Source: PALSA-911 sp963839645
GTDB lineage: Bacteria; Pseudomonadota; Alphaproteobacteria; Acetobacterales; Acetobacteraceae
Direction: 5' to 3'
Length of the DNA: 64,000 nt
Assembly: GCA_963839645.1 (NCBI GenBank)
Contig: CAWIVZ010000008.1
Coordinates: 1,302,001 to 1,366,000, forward strand
The translations under genes and the position numbers were made by a program. This document shows positions 9,410-19,133 of this stretch, one piece after another (position 1 is the first letter of the stretch; each line of letters opens with the position of its first letter). The notes under the pieces were generated by a model. The model was not told the origin of the DNA. It did no database searches and saw nothing but the letters and a program-made list of their open reading frames with translations.

Positions 9410-10491
9410 GCGGCGTCCTTCTTCGTGCTCGTGCCTTGGGTCGTTCCCAGGCGCTGGCCGGCATAACGCGCGGCGCGCAGCGCCTCCCACCAGGTCCGGT
9501 TGGCCAGGTACCAATCGATCGTACGCGCCAGCCCCGCCTCGAAATCATGCGGCGCCTTCCAGGCCAGCGCCGCCTCGGACCGCGGATGGGTCGATCTCGT
9601 AGCGGAAATCATGCCCGGGCCGGTCGGTCACGAAACGGATCAGCCGCTCGCGCGGCCCAGCCGGATCGGGCAGCCGCCGGTCGAGCTCGGCGCAGATCGC
9701 CTTGACCACCTGCAAATTCGTCCGCGGCTGGCGCCCACCGATCGCATAGGTCGCCCCCGCCTCGCCGCGCTCCAGCACCCGCACCAGGGCCTCGGCATGA
9801 TCCTCGACGAACAGCCAGTCGCGCATGTTCGACCCGTCGCCATAGACCGGCAGTTCCTTGCCCTCCAGCGCGTTCAGCGTCACCAGTGGAATCAGCTTTT
9901 CGGGAAACTGCCAGGGGCCGTAATTGTTGACCGTATTGCTCACCAGGGTTGGCAGCCCGTAGGTGTGCTGCCAGGCGCGCACCAGATGATCGGACGCCGC
10001 CTTGCTGGCCGAATAGGGGCTGCGCGGGTCATAGGCCGTGGTTTCGGTGAACGGCGGATCGTTCGGATGCAGCGCCCCGAACACCTCGTCGGTCGAGACA
10101 TGGTGGAACTTGAACGCCGCCTTCCCGGCCGCATCCAGCCCGGCCCAATGCTCCCGCGCCGCTTCCAGCAGCACGAAAGTGCCGACGATGTTGCTCTGGA
10201 TGAACGGCGCCGGCCCGTCGATCGAGCGATCGACATGGCTTTCCGCCGCCAGGTGCATCACCGCGTCCGGATGGTGGGTGGCGAACACCTGCCGCATCGC
10301 CGGCGCGTCGGCGATGTCGGCCAGCACATGGGTATAGCGCGGATGGGTCCGAGACCTCCTCCAGCGCGTCCTCGGACGCCGCGTAGGTCATCTTGTCGAC
10401 ATTGACGATCGAATCGGTCCGAGGCCCGGATCAGGTGGCGGACCACGGCGGAGCCGATAAATCCGCATCCGCCGGTCAGCAACAGCTTCAT
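9406..10491 (-). CDS. rfbB: dTDP-glucose 4,6-dehydratase RfbB, three frameshifts
   Basis: First gene of rfbBACD, about 360 residues when repaired. It starts MKLLLTGGCGFIGSAVVRHLI (NAD site). The rest includes MHLAAESHVDRSIDGP, FHHVSTDEVFGAL, the Tyr-Lys active site in SPYSASKAASDHLV, and NNYGPWQFPEKLIP. The frame breaks three times, each a single extra base: near 10416 (before IVNVDKMTY), near 10347 (before THVLADIADA) and near 9600 (before HPRSEAALAWKAP). The last two breaks sit in the identical plus-strand 12-mer CGCGGATGGGTC; GATGGTC would restore the family sequence in both. Three insertions total one codon but the protein between them is scrambled. Because the downstream operon genes are intact, sequence error is likelier than decay. 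Confidence 0.88.
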
Positions 10492-10580
10492 TGGTTCACC
10501 GCGTAAATATCCTGTCCATCAAATCGCGAGGTTAACAGCATGGATGGCCCCTCCCGGGCAATACATGAGTATTTGTACGC

Positions 10581-10964
10581 TCACCGCGCCAGCAGCATCC
10601 CCGCCCAGGTCGCGCCCAGGCACAGCAACACAGACCCCGCGACATAGCCGAAAGCCGGCCCGAGATTGCCGAGGTGGATCATCTCCACGACCTGCAGGCT
10701 GAAAGCTGAAAACGTCGTGAACCCGCCGCAGATCCCGACCATCACGAAGATCCGCGCGTCCGGATGCCAGCCAAGCCGCTCCGGCGTCAGCGTCAGCCCG
10801 GCCACGGCGCCGATGAGCAGCGATCCCAGCACATTGATCAGCAGCGTGCCCCACGGGAACCGGCTGAACCCCAGCCCCGCCGCCCAGCCGGTCATCCAGA
10901 ACCGAGCCATGCTGCCCAGCCCGCCGCCGACTGCCACCCAGAAATACGTCGCAACCCCGCCCAT
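10581..10964 (-). CDS. crcB: Fluoride ion channel CrcB/Fluc
   Basis: A 127-residue protein with four hydrophobic helices. Family marks are GGGLGSMARFWMTG (residues about 10-23), FPWGTLLINVLGSLLIG with the pore Asn, and GICGGFTTFSAFSLQVVEM with the conserved GGFTTFS break that coordinates central Na+ in known Fluc channels. Fluc channels export fluoride as dual-topology dimers. The ATG at 10964 gives the normal family length. I looked for a fluoride riboswitch in the upstream 226 bases and did not see a convincing one. Confidence 0.92.
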   Translation of the reverse strand: MGGVATYFWVAVGGGLGSMARFWMTGWAAGLGFSRFPWGTLLINVLGSLLIGAVAGLTLTPERLGWHPDARIFVMVGICGGFTTFSAFSLQVVEMIHLGNLGPAFGYVAGSVLLCLGATWAGMLLAR

Positions 10965-11190
10965 CAGAATTCCTTCGCCGCCTGTCCTCGCCCTACCGCA
11001 CTGCACAATGGCGTGTCTCCATGCCCGCCAGCAAGACGGGCTGCCAGCAAGACGGATGCCGCACCCGCCTCCACCACTTCGGGGCCGACCTGCAAGGCAC
11101 GCATGACCATCCGGCTGTTCAACAGATCATAACGCTGCTTACTATAACGCCTGTATTGATTCCCAGCCCTCCCCCTCCAACTGTCATGCA
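10965..11190. promoter_or_regulatory. Divergent promoter region crcB / marR with ATAACGC direct repeat
   Basis: 226 bases between divergent crcB and marR. It is relatively AT-rich near marR. ATAACGC occurs at 11129-11135 and again at 11144-11150, 15 bases apart, which is a possible regulator site just upstream of marR. MarR-family proteins commonly repress their own operon. No clear palindrome is seen, so the operator call is tentative. Confidence 0.3.
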
Positions 11191-11703
11191 ATGACCGAAA
11201 TTCGCCGCGATCTGCTGTTCCTGCTCCACGACGTCGCCAGGCTGCTGCGGGTCGACGCGGACAAGCGCGCACGGCTGCACGGCATGACACGGGCGCAGTG
11301 GACCCTTCTCATCTGGCTCGAACGCCAGCCCGGCATCACCCAGAAGGAACTGGCCGAGATCATCGAGGTCGAGCCGATCACCGTGGCCCGCCTGGTCGAC
11401 CGGCTGGAGAAAAGCGGCATGGTCGAACGCCGTCCCGATCCCAGGGACCGGCGGATCTGGCGCCTGCACCTGCGCCCGCCGGCGCTGCCGATGCTGCGCG
11501 AGATCGACAGCCAGCGGGCACACATAACCGGCGTCCTGACCGCGGGCCTGGACGAAGCAACGCTCGAAAGCATGACGGAAGCACTACTGCATATGAAGAC
11601 CACACTGACGCTATGCCCCCGGCAGCAGCGCCGCGCGGCGGACGTCGCATCGCCAGCCGACCGGACCGAAGCCCAAAAGACCGAAACACGGGAGATCGCC
11701 TGA
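11191..11703 (+). CDS. MarR-family transcriptional regulator of the adjacent efflux operon
   Basis: A 170-residue winged-helix protein. The MarR core is clear: MTRAQWTLLIWLERQPGITQ, ELAEIIEVEPITVARLVDRL as recognition helix, and SGMVERRPDPRDRRIWRLHL as the wing with the conserved DxRDxR. The C-terminal extension after about residue 140 is unusual and charged. Its stop codon overlaps the start of the HlyD-type gene (TGATG at 11701-11705), so it is the first gene of a marR-emrA-emrB-like operon. It probably represses that operon until a toxic or aromatic ligand binds. Confidence 0.9.
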   Translation: MTEIRRDLLFLLHDVARLLRVDADKRARLHGMTRAQWTLLIWLERQPGITQKELAEIIEVEPITVARLVDRLEKSGMVERRPDPRDRRIWRLHLRPPALPMLREIDSQRAHITGVLTAGLDEATLESMTEALLHMKTTLTLCPRQQRRAADVASPADRTEAQKTETREIA

Positions 11704-12846
11704 TGTCCCAGGCTACCACGGCCCCCACCACAGGCGCCGGCACGACCGCGCCCACGCCCGCCCCGGCGCTGCGCGTGTCGGATGGCCAGGTGTCGTCGGG
11801 CAACACGCGTCGCACCCTGCGCCGCAGCCTGCGCCCGGTCCTGATGCTCGGCGGCATCGCCGTCGTCGCCATCGGCGCGCTCTACTACTGGAAGACCGGC
11901 GGCCGCGTCATCTCCATCGACGATGCCTATGTCCGCGCCGCCAAGGAAGTGATCGCCACCGATGTCTCCGGTATCGTGCTCGACGTGCCGGTGCATGAAG
12001 GCCAGTACGTCAACAAGGGCGACGTATCTGCTGCGGCTGGATCCAAGGCCGTTCCAGATCGCCCATAACGGCGCCCTCGCCAATCTCAACGCGACCGTCG
12101 CCACCCTGAACGCGATGAAGCTCGACTATCAGCGCATGCTGCGCGACGCCCAGGTCAAGGCGGCCCAGGTCGAGGCCGATCAGGCGAACTACGAGCGCTA
12201 CGCCAACCTGGTGAAGGGCGGCGGCGTAACCCGGGCCGACTACGACAACGCCCGCTTCCAACTCGCCGCCAACCGCCAGGCGCTGGAGGCGCTGAAGGTC
12301 AACGCCACCGTCCAACTCGCCCGGATCGGCGGCGATCCGAATGTCGACGTCACGACAATGCCCGAATACCTGCAGGCCAGGGCCAGGGTCGACGAAACCC
12401 AGCGCCAGCTGGATCACACCGTCATCCACGCCCCCTTCGCCGGCATCGCCACCCAGGTGGAAAGCGTGCAGCCCGGCATGTACCTCGCCGCCGCCACCGC
12501 CGCCTTCGGCCTGGTGTCGACCAAGCGCGTCTGGGTGGAAGCCAATCCCAAGGAAACCGAGCTCACCTACGTCAAACCCGGCAATCCCGTGCAGGTCACC
12601 GTCGACACCTACCCGGGTCGGACCTGGGAAGGCACGGTGGAAAGCATCAGCCCGAACACCGGATCGGAATTTTCGATCCTTCCGGCGCAGAACACCTCTG
12701 GCAACTGGGTGAAAGTGGTTCAGCGCATCCCGGTGCGCATCAAGGTCGACCGCCGCCCCGACGACCCCGAACTGCGCGCCGGCATGAGCGTGGTCGCGGA
12801 GATCGACACCGGCCACCGCCGGAGCTGGTACGACCTGATCCCATGA
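11703..12846 (+). CDS. EmrA/HlyD-type membrane fusion protein, frameshifted
   Basis: About 380 residues after repair. There is a short Thr/Ala/Pro-rich cytoplasmic tail, one membrane anchor (about residues 40-58, VLMLGGIAVVAIGALYYW), and the lipoyl half ISIDDAYVRAAKEVIATDVSGIVLDVPVHEGQYVNKGD. A coiled-coil hairpin follows, then the second lipoyl half VIHAPFAGIATQVESVQPGMYL and the beta-barrel. The frame breaks at about 12025-12027: VNKGDVSAAAG should read VNKGDVLLRLDPRPFQIA, which continues after removing one base. It would link the inner-membrane DHA2 transporter to an outer-membrane channel for multidrug efflux. Confidence 0.87.
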
Positions 12847-12856
12847 CGCAGGCGCG

Positions 12857-12988
12857 GTTGGGGCTCCGCCCCAAACCCCGGCGGGCTCCGCCCTGCACCC
12901 GTGAGGGGACTCGTCCCCTCAACCCCGTGGACTGGTTTCTTGGGAAGAGGGGCGGAGCCCTCCTGGGGTCTGGGGCAAAGCCCCAGCC
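12857..12988. repeat. Cluster of GC-rich palindromes between emrA- and emrB-like genes
   Basis: The gap holds a series of short perfect hairpins: TTGGGGCTCCGCCCCAA (12858-12874), GAGGGGACTCGTCCCCTC (12903-12920) and CTGGGGCAAAGCCCCAG (12970-12986), plus related GGGCTCCGCCC and GGGGCGGAGCCC half-sites. The last hairpin recurs, in reverse, at 47649-47669. This is the look of a REP-like interspersed palindrome rather than a terminator, because no T-run follows and the operon continues. Confidence 0.65.
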
Positions 12989-13006
12989 TTGCTTGGCGCC
13001 TGGGTC

Positions 13007-14537
13007 ATGAGCGGTCTCTCGGCCGGGGTCCGGCATCGGACGCTGATCACGGTCTGCGCGATGGCGGCGACGTTGATGCAGGCGTTGGATTCCACCATCG
13101 CCAACGTGGCGCTGCCGTATATGCAGGGCAGCCTGTCGGCCTCGGCCGACGAGATCACCTGGGTGCTGACCTCCTACATCACCGCCGCGGCGATCATGAC
13201 GGCTCCGGTCGGCTGGCTGGCGGCCAGGTTCGGGCGCAAGAACCTGATGATGGTCTGCCTGATCGGCTTCACCGTCACCTCGATGATGTGCGGCGCGGCG
13301 CAATCGCTCACGCAGATCGTCGTGTTCCGCCTGTTGCAGGGCACCTTCGGCGCCGCTTTGGTGCCGTTGTCGCAATCGATCATGCTCGACATCTACCCGC
13401 CGGAGAAGCGCGGCATGGCGATGGCGATCTGGGGCGTGGGCGTGATGCTGGGGCCGATCCTCGGCCCGACCGTCGGCGGCTACCTCACCGACATGTATAA
13501 CTGGCGCTGGGTCTTCTACGTCAATTTGCCGGTCGGCATGGCGGCGGTCACCGGACTGATCATCTTCATGCCTGGCGAGGCGTCGCGCAGCGGCATGCGC
13601 TTCGACTGGACCGGCTTTGCCGTCCTGGCACTCGGCATCGGCGCATTGCAGCTGATGCTGGACCGCGGCCACGGCCAGGACTGGTTCAACTCGTCGGAGA
13701 TCATCATCGAGGCGGTGCTGGCCGCGCTCGGCACCTATCTGTTCCTGGTGCACATGCTGACCGCGCCGCGCCCGTTCATCCCGCCGGCGGCGTTCCGGGA
13801 CCGCAATTTCTGTGCCGGCCTGGCCCTGATGTTCTCCGTAGGCGTGGTGCTGGTCGCCACCGCCGCGCTGATGGCTCCCTGGCTGCAGACCCTGGCGAAC
13901 TACCCGGTGGCGACCGCCGGGCTGGTGCTGTCGCCGCGCGGGATCGGCACCATGCTGTCGATGCTGCTCGGTGGCCGGCTGACCGCGCGCATCGACCCGC
14001 GGGTGCTGATCGGCATCGGCATAGTGCTGCTTTCCTACTCGCTGGAGATGATGGTGGGCTGGACGCCGGACGTCTCCCAGCACGACATCGTGGTGTCGAT
14101 CTTCATCCAGGGCTTCGGTCTGGGCTTCGTCTTCGTGCCGCTGCAGGTGCTCACCTTCGCCACCCTGCGCGCGGAGTTCCGTACCGACGGCACCGCGATG
14201 ATGTCGCTGTTCCGCAATGTCGGCAGCGCCATCGGGGTGGCGGTCACCTCCTCGGCGCTGGCGCACAATCTGCAGGTCGTGCATGCGCAGATCACCGAGT
14301 TCTGTCACACCGTTCAACCGTGCCCTGCAGGCCCACCGGGTGCTCGACCCCGCCACCGCGCACGGCGCCGCGCTACTCGATCAGATCATCAACAAGCAGG
14401 CGCTGATCATCGCCTATATCGATGACTACCGGCTGATGATCTTCATTTCGCTGCCGGCGCTGCTGCTGCTGTTCCTGATGCGCAAGCCGCCCGGCGCCAT
14501 CGCTAAGCCGGACCCCGCCCACGCCGCGATGGACTGA
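13007..14537 (+). CDS. DHA2-family (EmrB-type) multidrug MFS transporter, frameshifted near C-terminus
   Basis: About 509 residues and 14 predicted membrane segments after repair. The ATG at 13007 is preferred over a TTG 18 bases upstream. Family marks: MQALDSTIANVALPYMQGSL in helix 1, GWLAARFGRKNLMMV as MFS motif A, and GVGVMLGPILGPTVGGYL as the drug-antiporter motif C. The frame breaks near 14303: ITEFCHTVQPC should read ITEFVTPFNRALQAHRVLD, restored by removing one T of TTCTGTC. The break costs the final helix (LMIFISLPALLLLFLM) as written. With the MarR and HlyD genes it forms an EmrAB-like pump. Its 3' end overlaps the convergent glycosyltransferase by 35 bases. Confidence 0.88.
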
Positions 14538-16971
14538 CCCGCAACAGCGCCGCTCGCCGCACCGGCGCCTGTGCCGCAAGCGTGCCATTTCGCTGCAAGC
14601 TTTCCCGCGCCGCCGCGGCCTGCGCGGCACGGAGCCGCGGATCACGCACCAGTCGCGCCAGGGCGGCGAACCAATCCGCCTCGGTATTGGCCACCAACTC
14701 CGCCGCCGATCCGCGATAGGCGGGGACGTCGGACGCCAGGACCGCCATCCCCAGCGCCGCATAGTCCAGCGTCTTGATTGCGGATTTGCAGCGATTGAAG
14801 CCAGTATCCGCCAGCGGCGCGATACCGATATGCCAGTGCTTATCCCCGTGCTGGCCGAGCATCCAATCGACAAAGCCGGGATAGGACGCGCCCGCATGCA
14901 CCGGCGGCACCACGCGGTGCACCCCGGCCGGCAGGTCGCCCTGCGCGGTAACGCCGATGACCTCGATCCTCACCCGCCCGCCGAACACCGCGTGCAGCCG
15001 CGCCAGCGCCGGCGCGACGAGCGCGAAATCGGCGTCATGCGTGGCCGTGCCCATGTACAGAATCCGCACCGCCCCGCGCGAAACACGCGGCACCGGCGCA
15101 GGGTCGGCCCAAAGCCGCTCGTCCAGGCCATTCTCCACAACCCGCACCTTCCGCCCGATCACACCGAGCCCCTGCCGCAGCGCCTCGGTGGACACCCATA
15201 CGGCATCGGCATGGCCGAGCATCCGCGCCACCAGCCGCGCCCGCGGCCGCAGCACGGGCGCTTCCGGATGATCGCGCGGAATGGTCAGCAGATCGTCGTC
15301 GAGATCGTACAGCAGCCGGATGCCCTGCGCCCGGCAATGCCCGGCCAGCGCGTCCGCCGCCCGGATGTCGGGCACGGCGTAACGCTGCGTCGCGATCACA
15401 TCGGCGCGATAGCGCAGCGCCTCCGCCGGATCGGCCAGCACCAGATCGATCCCGCCTCCCGCCGCCAAATGGTCCAGCGGCTGGAGCAGCCGGATATAGC
15501 CGCAGGGCGTCGGCGTGCCGTTATCGAAGCGCTCCGGCACCACGACCACCGCAATCCGGCCGGCCCGGCGCAGATCGATCAACCCGGCCGGGCCGCGTGT
15601 CGGAACGGGTTCGTTGGCAACGATTTCGGTTGTCCTCGCCCGCCGTCCCGGTCTCGGCGCCGTCCCGAGCAGCGCTGTCCGCGCCGCGGCGAACGCATCC
15701 AGCCAAGCCTGCGCCGGCGCGCCGGGATCGACCAGCCAGGTCAGCCGCCGCCCGGCCAGAAGCTCGGGAAACGCCCCGATGGCGGCCGCAACGATCGGCA
15801 GCCCCGCCTCGATCGCGGCGTCCAGCCCGTCGCCAATCGGATCGGGCCATTGGGTCGGAAACCAGACCACATGCGCCCGCGCGTCTCGCAGGGCAGCAGC
15901 CCGATCCGCGTGCGCGATGATCCGCAGGTCGATCCCCGGGTGCGCCGCCACCTCGCTCACCGCCGCCGCCCCCTGCTCCGGTGCGCCGCCAAGCACCGCC
16001 ACCCGCAGCCGGGCACGCGCGGAGACTTTCGGCAACGTCATCGGCCAAGGCCCGCCGTCATCGGCAGGCACCACCGCCCGCGCGGCGAGCCCATGCCGCC
16101 GCAGCCGCTCCAGCGCGTCCCGGCTCGGGCAGATCACCCGGTCGGCCTCGCGAAACAGCCAGTCATGGCCGCGCCGCCAGGTCAGGATATCCGTCGCGCC
16201 CTCATTTGGATGCGCCGCGATGCAGGCATTGCAGCCGGCGGGGCCGGGCTCGCCGCAATAGGCCGCATCCGGCCAGGGCAGCAGATAACGCTGTGGGCAG
16301 ATGGCGAAATAATCCCGCACGGTCAGATCGAACTTTACGCCGAGCCCCCGCAGCAGCGACCGCAGGTCGCACCGCTCCGACGGCAAATGCCGGACCTCCA
16401 CCCGCTTCACCCCCACGTCCCTCAGCACCGGCAGCAGTTCGCCGATCCGCTCCGGCGGCAAACGCAGCGCCCGACCTTCCCCCGGCGCCGACAGGACCAG
16501 ACCGCGCGAGGTCACCCGCAACGACAGCTCGTCAACATAACCGGAATGATCCGATCCGGCGATCACGAGACGGCCATGCGTGCCGGTCCCGGCCACGAAA
16601 GCCGAAAAATCCGGCGCGGGCTCGGTCGGCAACCTGCCGGCCGCGCCGGTCCGCAAATGAAACAGCAGCGGATTACTCCGCGCCCCCGGATACTGCTCCA
16701 CGTACCAGGCCGCATCGAAGCGCGGATGCGGATCAAGCAAGGCCGCAGCACCAACCTGCATGTAATGCAGCAGCGGCGGCAGGCCGGACGCCGCCACCTG
16801 CGGATACTCCCGCGCATACCAGGCGCACTCGAAGAACGGATTGGGATCGCGCCCCTCCGCCAGCCCATGCGCGACGAAATGCCGCAATGCCTCGGCCTCG
16901 GGCACATCGCGATACCGCCGCGCGTACCACGCCGCATCCACCAGCACCGCGATCGCCTGCATCTGGTCCAT
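14503..16971 (-). CDS. Large two-part glycosyltransferase (GT-B fold, GT4-like C-terminal half)
   Basis: An 822-residue protein with no membrane segment. The first 130 residues carry repeats of the type AWYxxxYPxV/A...G...LLHY (DAAWYARRYRDV, CAWYAREYPQV, AAWYVEQYPGA), a module known in front of many cell-surface glycosyltransferases. A middle region (about 170-420) contains a cysteine group (AICPQRYLLP, AAYCGEPGPAGCNACIAAHP) and ends as a degenerate Rossmann half. The C-terminal half (about 480-780) is GT4-like: VRILYMGTATHDADF, then KTLDYAALGMAVLASDVPAYRG as the nucleotide-sugar site. A role in O-antigen, capsule or protein glycosylation is inferred. It overlaps the end of the convergent MFS gene. 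Confidence 0.75.
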   Translation of the reverse strand: MDQMQAIAVLVDAAWYARRYRDVPEAEALRHFVAHGLAEGRDPNPFFECAWYAREYPQVAASGLPPLLHYMQVGAAALLDPHPRFDAAWYVEQYPGARSNPLLFHLRTGAAGRLPTEPAPDFSAFVAGTGTHGRLVIAGSDHSGYVDELSLRVTSRGLVLSAPGEGRALRLPPERIGELLPVLRDVGVKRVEVRHLPSERCDLRSLLRGLGVKFDLTVRDYFAICPQRYLLPWPDAAYCGEPGPAGCNACIAAHPNEGATDILTWRRGHDWLFREADRVICPSRDALERLRRHGLAARAVVPADDGGPWPMTLPKVSARARLRVAVLGGAPEQGAAAVSEVAAHPGIDLRIIAHADRAAALRDARAHVVWFPTQWPDPIGDGLDAAIEAGLPIVAAAIGAFPELLAGRRLTWLVDPGAPAQAWLDAFAAARTALLGTAPRPGRRARTTEIVANEPVPTRGPAGLIDLRRAGRIAVVVVPERFDNGTPTPCGYIRLLQPLDHLAAGGGIDLVLADPAEALRYRADVIATQRYAVPDIRAADALAGHCRAQGIRLLYDLDDDLLTIPRDHPEAPVLRPRARLVARMLGHADAVWVSTEALRQGLGVIGRKVRVVENGLDERLWADPAPVPRVSRGAVRILYMGTATHDADFALVAPALARLHAVFGGRVRIEVIGVTAQGDLPAGVHRVVPPVHAGASYPGFVDWMLGQHGDKHWHIGIAPLADTGFNRCKSAIKTLDYAALGMAVLASDVPAYRGSAAELVANTEADWFAALARLVRDPRLRAAQAAAARESLQRNGTLAAQAPVRRAALLRVSPSRRGRGPA

Positions 16972-16972
16972 G

Positions 16973-17497
16973 CTAGCCGCCCACCGCCAGCAGGAACGCC
17001 GCCCCCGCGCTCAGCGCGATCATCGGATGCACCTCAGTCAGCGTCAGCAACAGGGTGGAACCGGCGGTCACCGCATAGGCCGGCCAGTCATGCTCGGTGC
17101 CGCGGATCAGCGCGATCCCGCTGCCCAGCGTCAGCCCGACCGCCACCGGCGCCAGCGCCCGCTCCACAAGCTCGCGCCAGGCCGGCCGCGCCGCCCGGTC
17201 CCAGAACCGCGCCGCCAGATGCACGATCACGCAGGACGGCGCGAACATCGACACGCCCGCCACCAGCGCACCCAGCACCCCCGCCGCCTTCAGCCCGATC
17301 AGCAGCACGATCAGCGCCCCCGGGCCCGGTGTCGCGCGCGAAATCGCGAACAGATCCAGGAACTGCCGCGCCGTCAGCCAATGATAGTGGTCCACCGCCG
17401 CGCGCTGCATATCCGGCAGCACGCCGTTGCCCCCGCCCACCGACAGCAAGGACAGCACCACGAACAGCCCCGCGAGTTGCGCCAGCACCCCGATCAT
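16973..17497 (-). CDS. chrA: Half-size chromate transporter ChrA, second subunit
   Basis: A 174-residue, single-CHR-domain membrane protein with about five or six hydrophobic segments. The CHR signature is seen as LLSVGGGNGVLPDMQRAAVDHYHWLTARQFLDLFAISRATPGPGALI. Short-chain ChrA proteins are encoded as tandem pairs whose products have opposite topology and export chromate together. Its start overlaps the stop of the upstream chrA half by four bases (17494-17497), supporting a two-subunit transporter. Its stop lies next to the start of the downstream glycosyltransferase. Transport of sulfate or another anion cannot be excluded. Confidence 0.85.
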   Translation of the reverse strand: MIGVLAQLAGLFVVLSLLSVGGGNGVLPDMQRAAVDHYHWLTARQFLDLFAISRATPGPGALIVLLIGLKAAGVLGALVAGVSMFAPSCVIVHLAARFWDRAARPAWRELVERALAPVAVGLTLGSGIALIRGTEHDWPAYAVTAGSTLLLTLTEVHPMIALSAGAAFLLAVGG

Positions 17498-18066
17498 GAT
17501 TTGCGCCGCTCCATCCAGCCGATGATCAGGCTGGCCGGGATCATCACCGCGAGCACCCAGCCCAGCCGGACCCCGAACCCCAGCGAGGCCGCCGTCGCCG
17601 CCACTACCCCGATCGCTCCGAGCCGACGGATATTGCGCCGGAACAGCCGCAGGCCGTTGGCCAGATTGAGCCCGATGGCGCCGGCCCCGATCCCGGCCAA
17701 AGCCGTGCCGAACCAGGCGCCCTGCGGCAGCGCGTTGATGCCGAAATAGGCCACCCCCGCCACCAGCACCACCGCCACCGGCGCCGCCAGCATGCCCAGC
17801 ACCGCCACCACCGCGCCCAGGCCGCCATGCAGCACGGTGCCGACATACACGGCGATGTTCACGCCGTTCGCGCCCGGCGAGATCTGCGACAACCCGACGC
17901 CGGTGATGAACTGCCGGTCATCGATCCAGCCACGCCGTTCCACAACCTCGCGCCGAGTCCAACTGGTCATGCCGCCACCGAAGCTCAGCGCCCCCATGCG
18001 CAGGAACACGACGAAAATCTCTCGGAGTCGCGGCTTTATGAGTTGGCGCGTATTGCGTGTCGGCAT
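17494..18066 (-). CDS. chrA: Half-size chromate transporter ChrA, first subunit
   Basis: A 190-residue CHR-domain protein. Marks are FLRMGALSFGGGMTSWTRREVVERRGWIDDRQFITGVGLSQISPGANGVNIAVYVG, the classic ChrA N-terminal block with FGG and PG motifs, followed by several membrane helices. The ATG at 18066 (MPTRNTRQ) gives the normal length; a longer frame upstream has no similarity. It pairs with the ATGA-overlapped gene downstream. It is divergent from the aldo/keto reductase at 18126, leaving only about 60 bases for both promoters. Confidence 0.86.
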   Translation of the reverse strand: MPTRNTRQLIKPRLREIFVVFLRMGALSFGGGMTSWTRREVVERRGWIDDRQFITGVGLSQISPGANGVNIAVYVGTVLHGGLGAVVAVLGMLAAPVAVVLVAGVAYFGINALPQGAWFGTALAGIGAGAIGLNLANGLRLFRRNIRRLGAIGVVAATAASLGFGVRLGWVLAVMIPASLIIGWMERRKS

Positions 18067-18125
18067 CGCGCCATTCAACCCTGTTCCGTGTAGGCTCGTA
18101 AGCAGGCAAATCGGGGGAGAGCGCC

Positions 18126-19133
18126 ATGGAATACCGGAATCTGGGAAAAAGCGGCTTGAAAGTCTCCCCGCTCTGCCTCGGCACCATGATGTTCGGCGGC
18201 GCCACCGACGAACCGACCGCCGCACGCATCATTGGCCGCGCCCAGGAGCAGGGCGTGAACTTCATCGACACAGCCGATGGCTATGCCGAGGGCCGCTCGG
18301 AGGAAATCACCGGGCGGGCCATTGGGAAAAACCGCTCCTGGTGGGTGCTCGCAACCAAGATCGCCAACCCCACCGGCAAGGGCCCCAACGCCCGCGGCCT
18401 GTCGCGCCGCCACGTCATGGACGCCGCCCATGCCAGCCTGCGCCGACTGGGTGTGGAAACCATCGACATCCTCTATCTGCACAAGGAAGACCACGCCACG
18501 CCGCTGGCCGAGACCGTGCGCGCGCTGGGCGACCTGATCCAGGCCGGAAAACTGCGGTATTTCGGCGTCTCCAACTACCGCGCCTGGCGCATTGCCGAAA
18601 TTTGCCGCATCTGCGACGAGCTTTGCATCGACCGGCCCGTCGTCAGCCAGCCGCTGTACAATGCGCTGAACCGCGAGCCGGAAATCGAGCATCTGCCGGC
18701 CTGCGGCTATTTCGGCCTCGGCGTCGTGCCCTACTCGCCGCTCGCCCGTGGCGTGCTGACCGGCAAATATCGCCCGGACGTGCCGCCCCCGCCCGGCACC
18801 CGCGCCGGGCGGCAGGACCGGCGCATGCTGGAGTCGGAATGGCGCCAGGAAAGCCTGCACATCGCCGTGGAGCTTGCCGAACATGCCAAGGCAAGGGGTA
18901 TCACGCCGGGGCAGTTCGCCTTCGCCTGGGTGCTGAACAACCGCTTCGTCACCGGCGCCGTCGGCGGTCCCCGGACCGAGGAACAATGGGAGGACTATGT
19001 CGGCGCACTGGCGTATCGCCCGAACCCGGAGGACGAGGCGCTGGTCAACCGCCTCGTCACCACCGGTCACGCGTCGACGCCCGGCTATAACGATCCTTCC
19101 TACCCGATCGAGGGCCGCGCGCCGCGCGGCTAG
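18126..19133 (+). CDS. Aldo/keto reductase
   Basis: A 335-residue NADPH-dependent (alpha/beta)8-barrel oxidoreductase of the YghZ/Tas type. It begins MEYRNLGKSGLKVSPLCLGTMMFGG. The catalytic tetrad Asp and Tyr lie in FIDTADGYAEGRSEEITG, the Lys in VLATKIANPTGKG, and the His in DILYLHKEDHATPLAET. A GGAGAG ribosome binding site is present. It probably reduces a small aldehyde or ketone; the substrate cannot be read. Its last four bases overlap the convergent MoaD-like gene. Confidence 0.92.
   Translation: MEYRNLGKSGLKVSPLCLGTMMFGGATDEPTAARIIGRAQEQGVNFIDTADGYAEGRSEEITGRAIGKNRSWWVLATKIANPTGKGPNARGLSRRHVMDAAHASLRRLGVETIDILYLHKEDHATPLAETVRALGDLIQAGKLRYFGVSNYRAWRIAEICRICDELCIDRPVVSQPLYNALNREPEIEHLPACGYFGLGVVPYSPLARGVLTGKYRPDVPPPPGTRAGRQDRRMLESEWRQESLHIAVELAEHAKARGITPGQFAFAWVLNNRFVTGAVGGPRTEEQWEDYVGALAYRPNPEDEALVNRLVTTGHASTPGYNDPSYPIEGRAPRG

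Noticed and set aside
9406..10491. Programmed frameshifting in rfbB and the other broken genes
   Set aside because: No slippery heptamers or downstream pseudoknots are evident, the genes are not known for recoding, and three shifts in one gene is implausible.
10965..11190. Possible fluoride riboswitch upstream of crcB
   Set aside because: No pseudoknotted crcB-motif core could be recognised on the minus strand.
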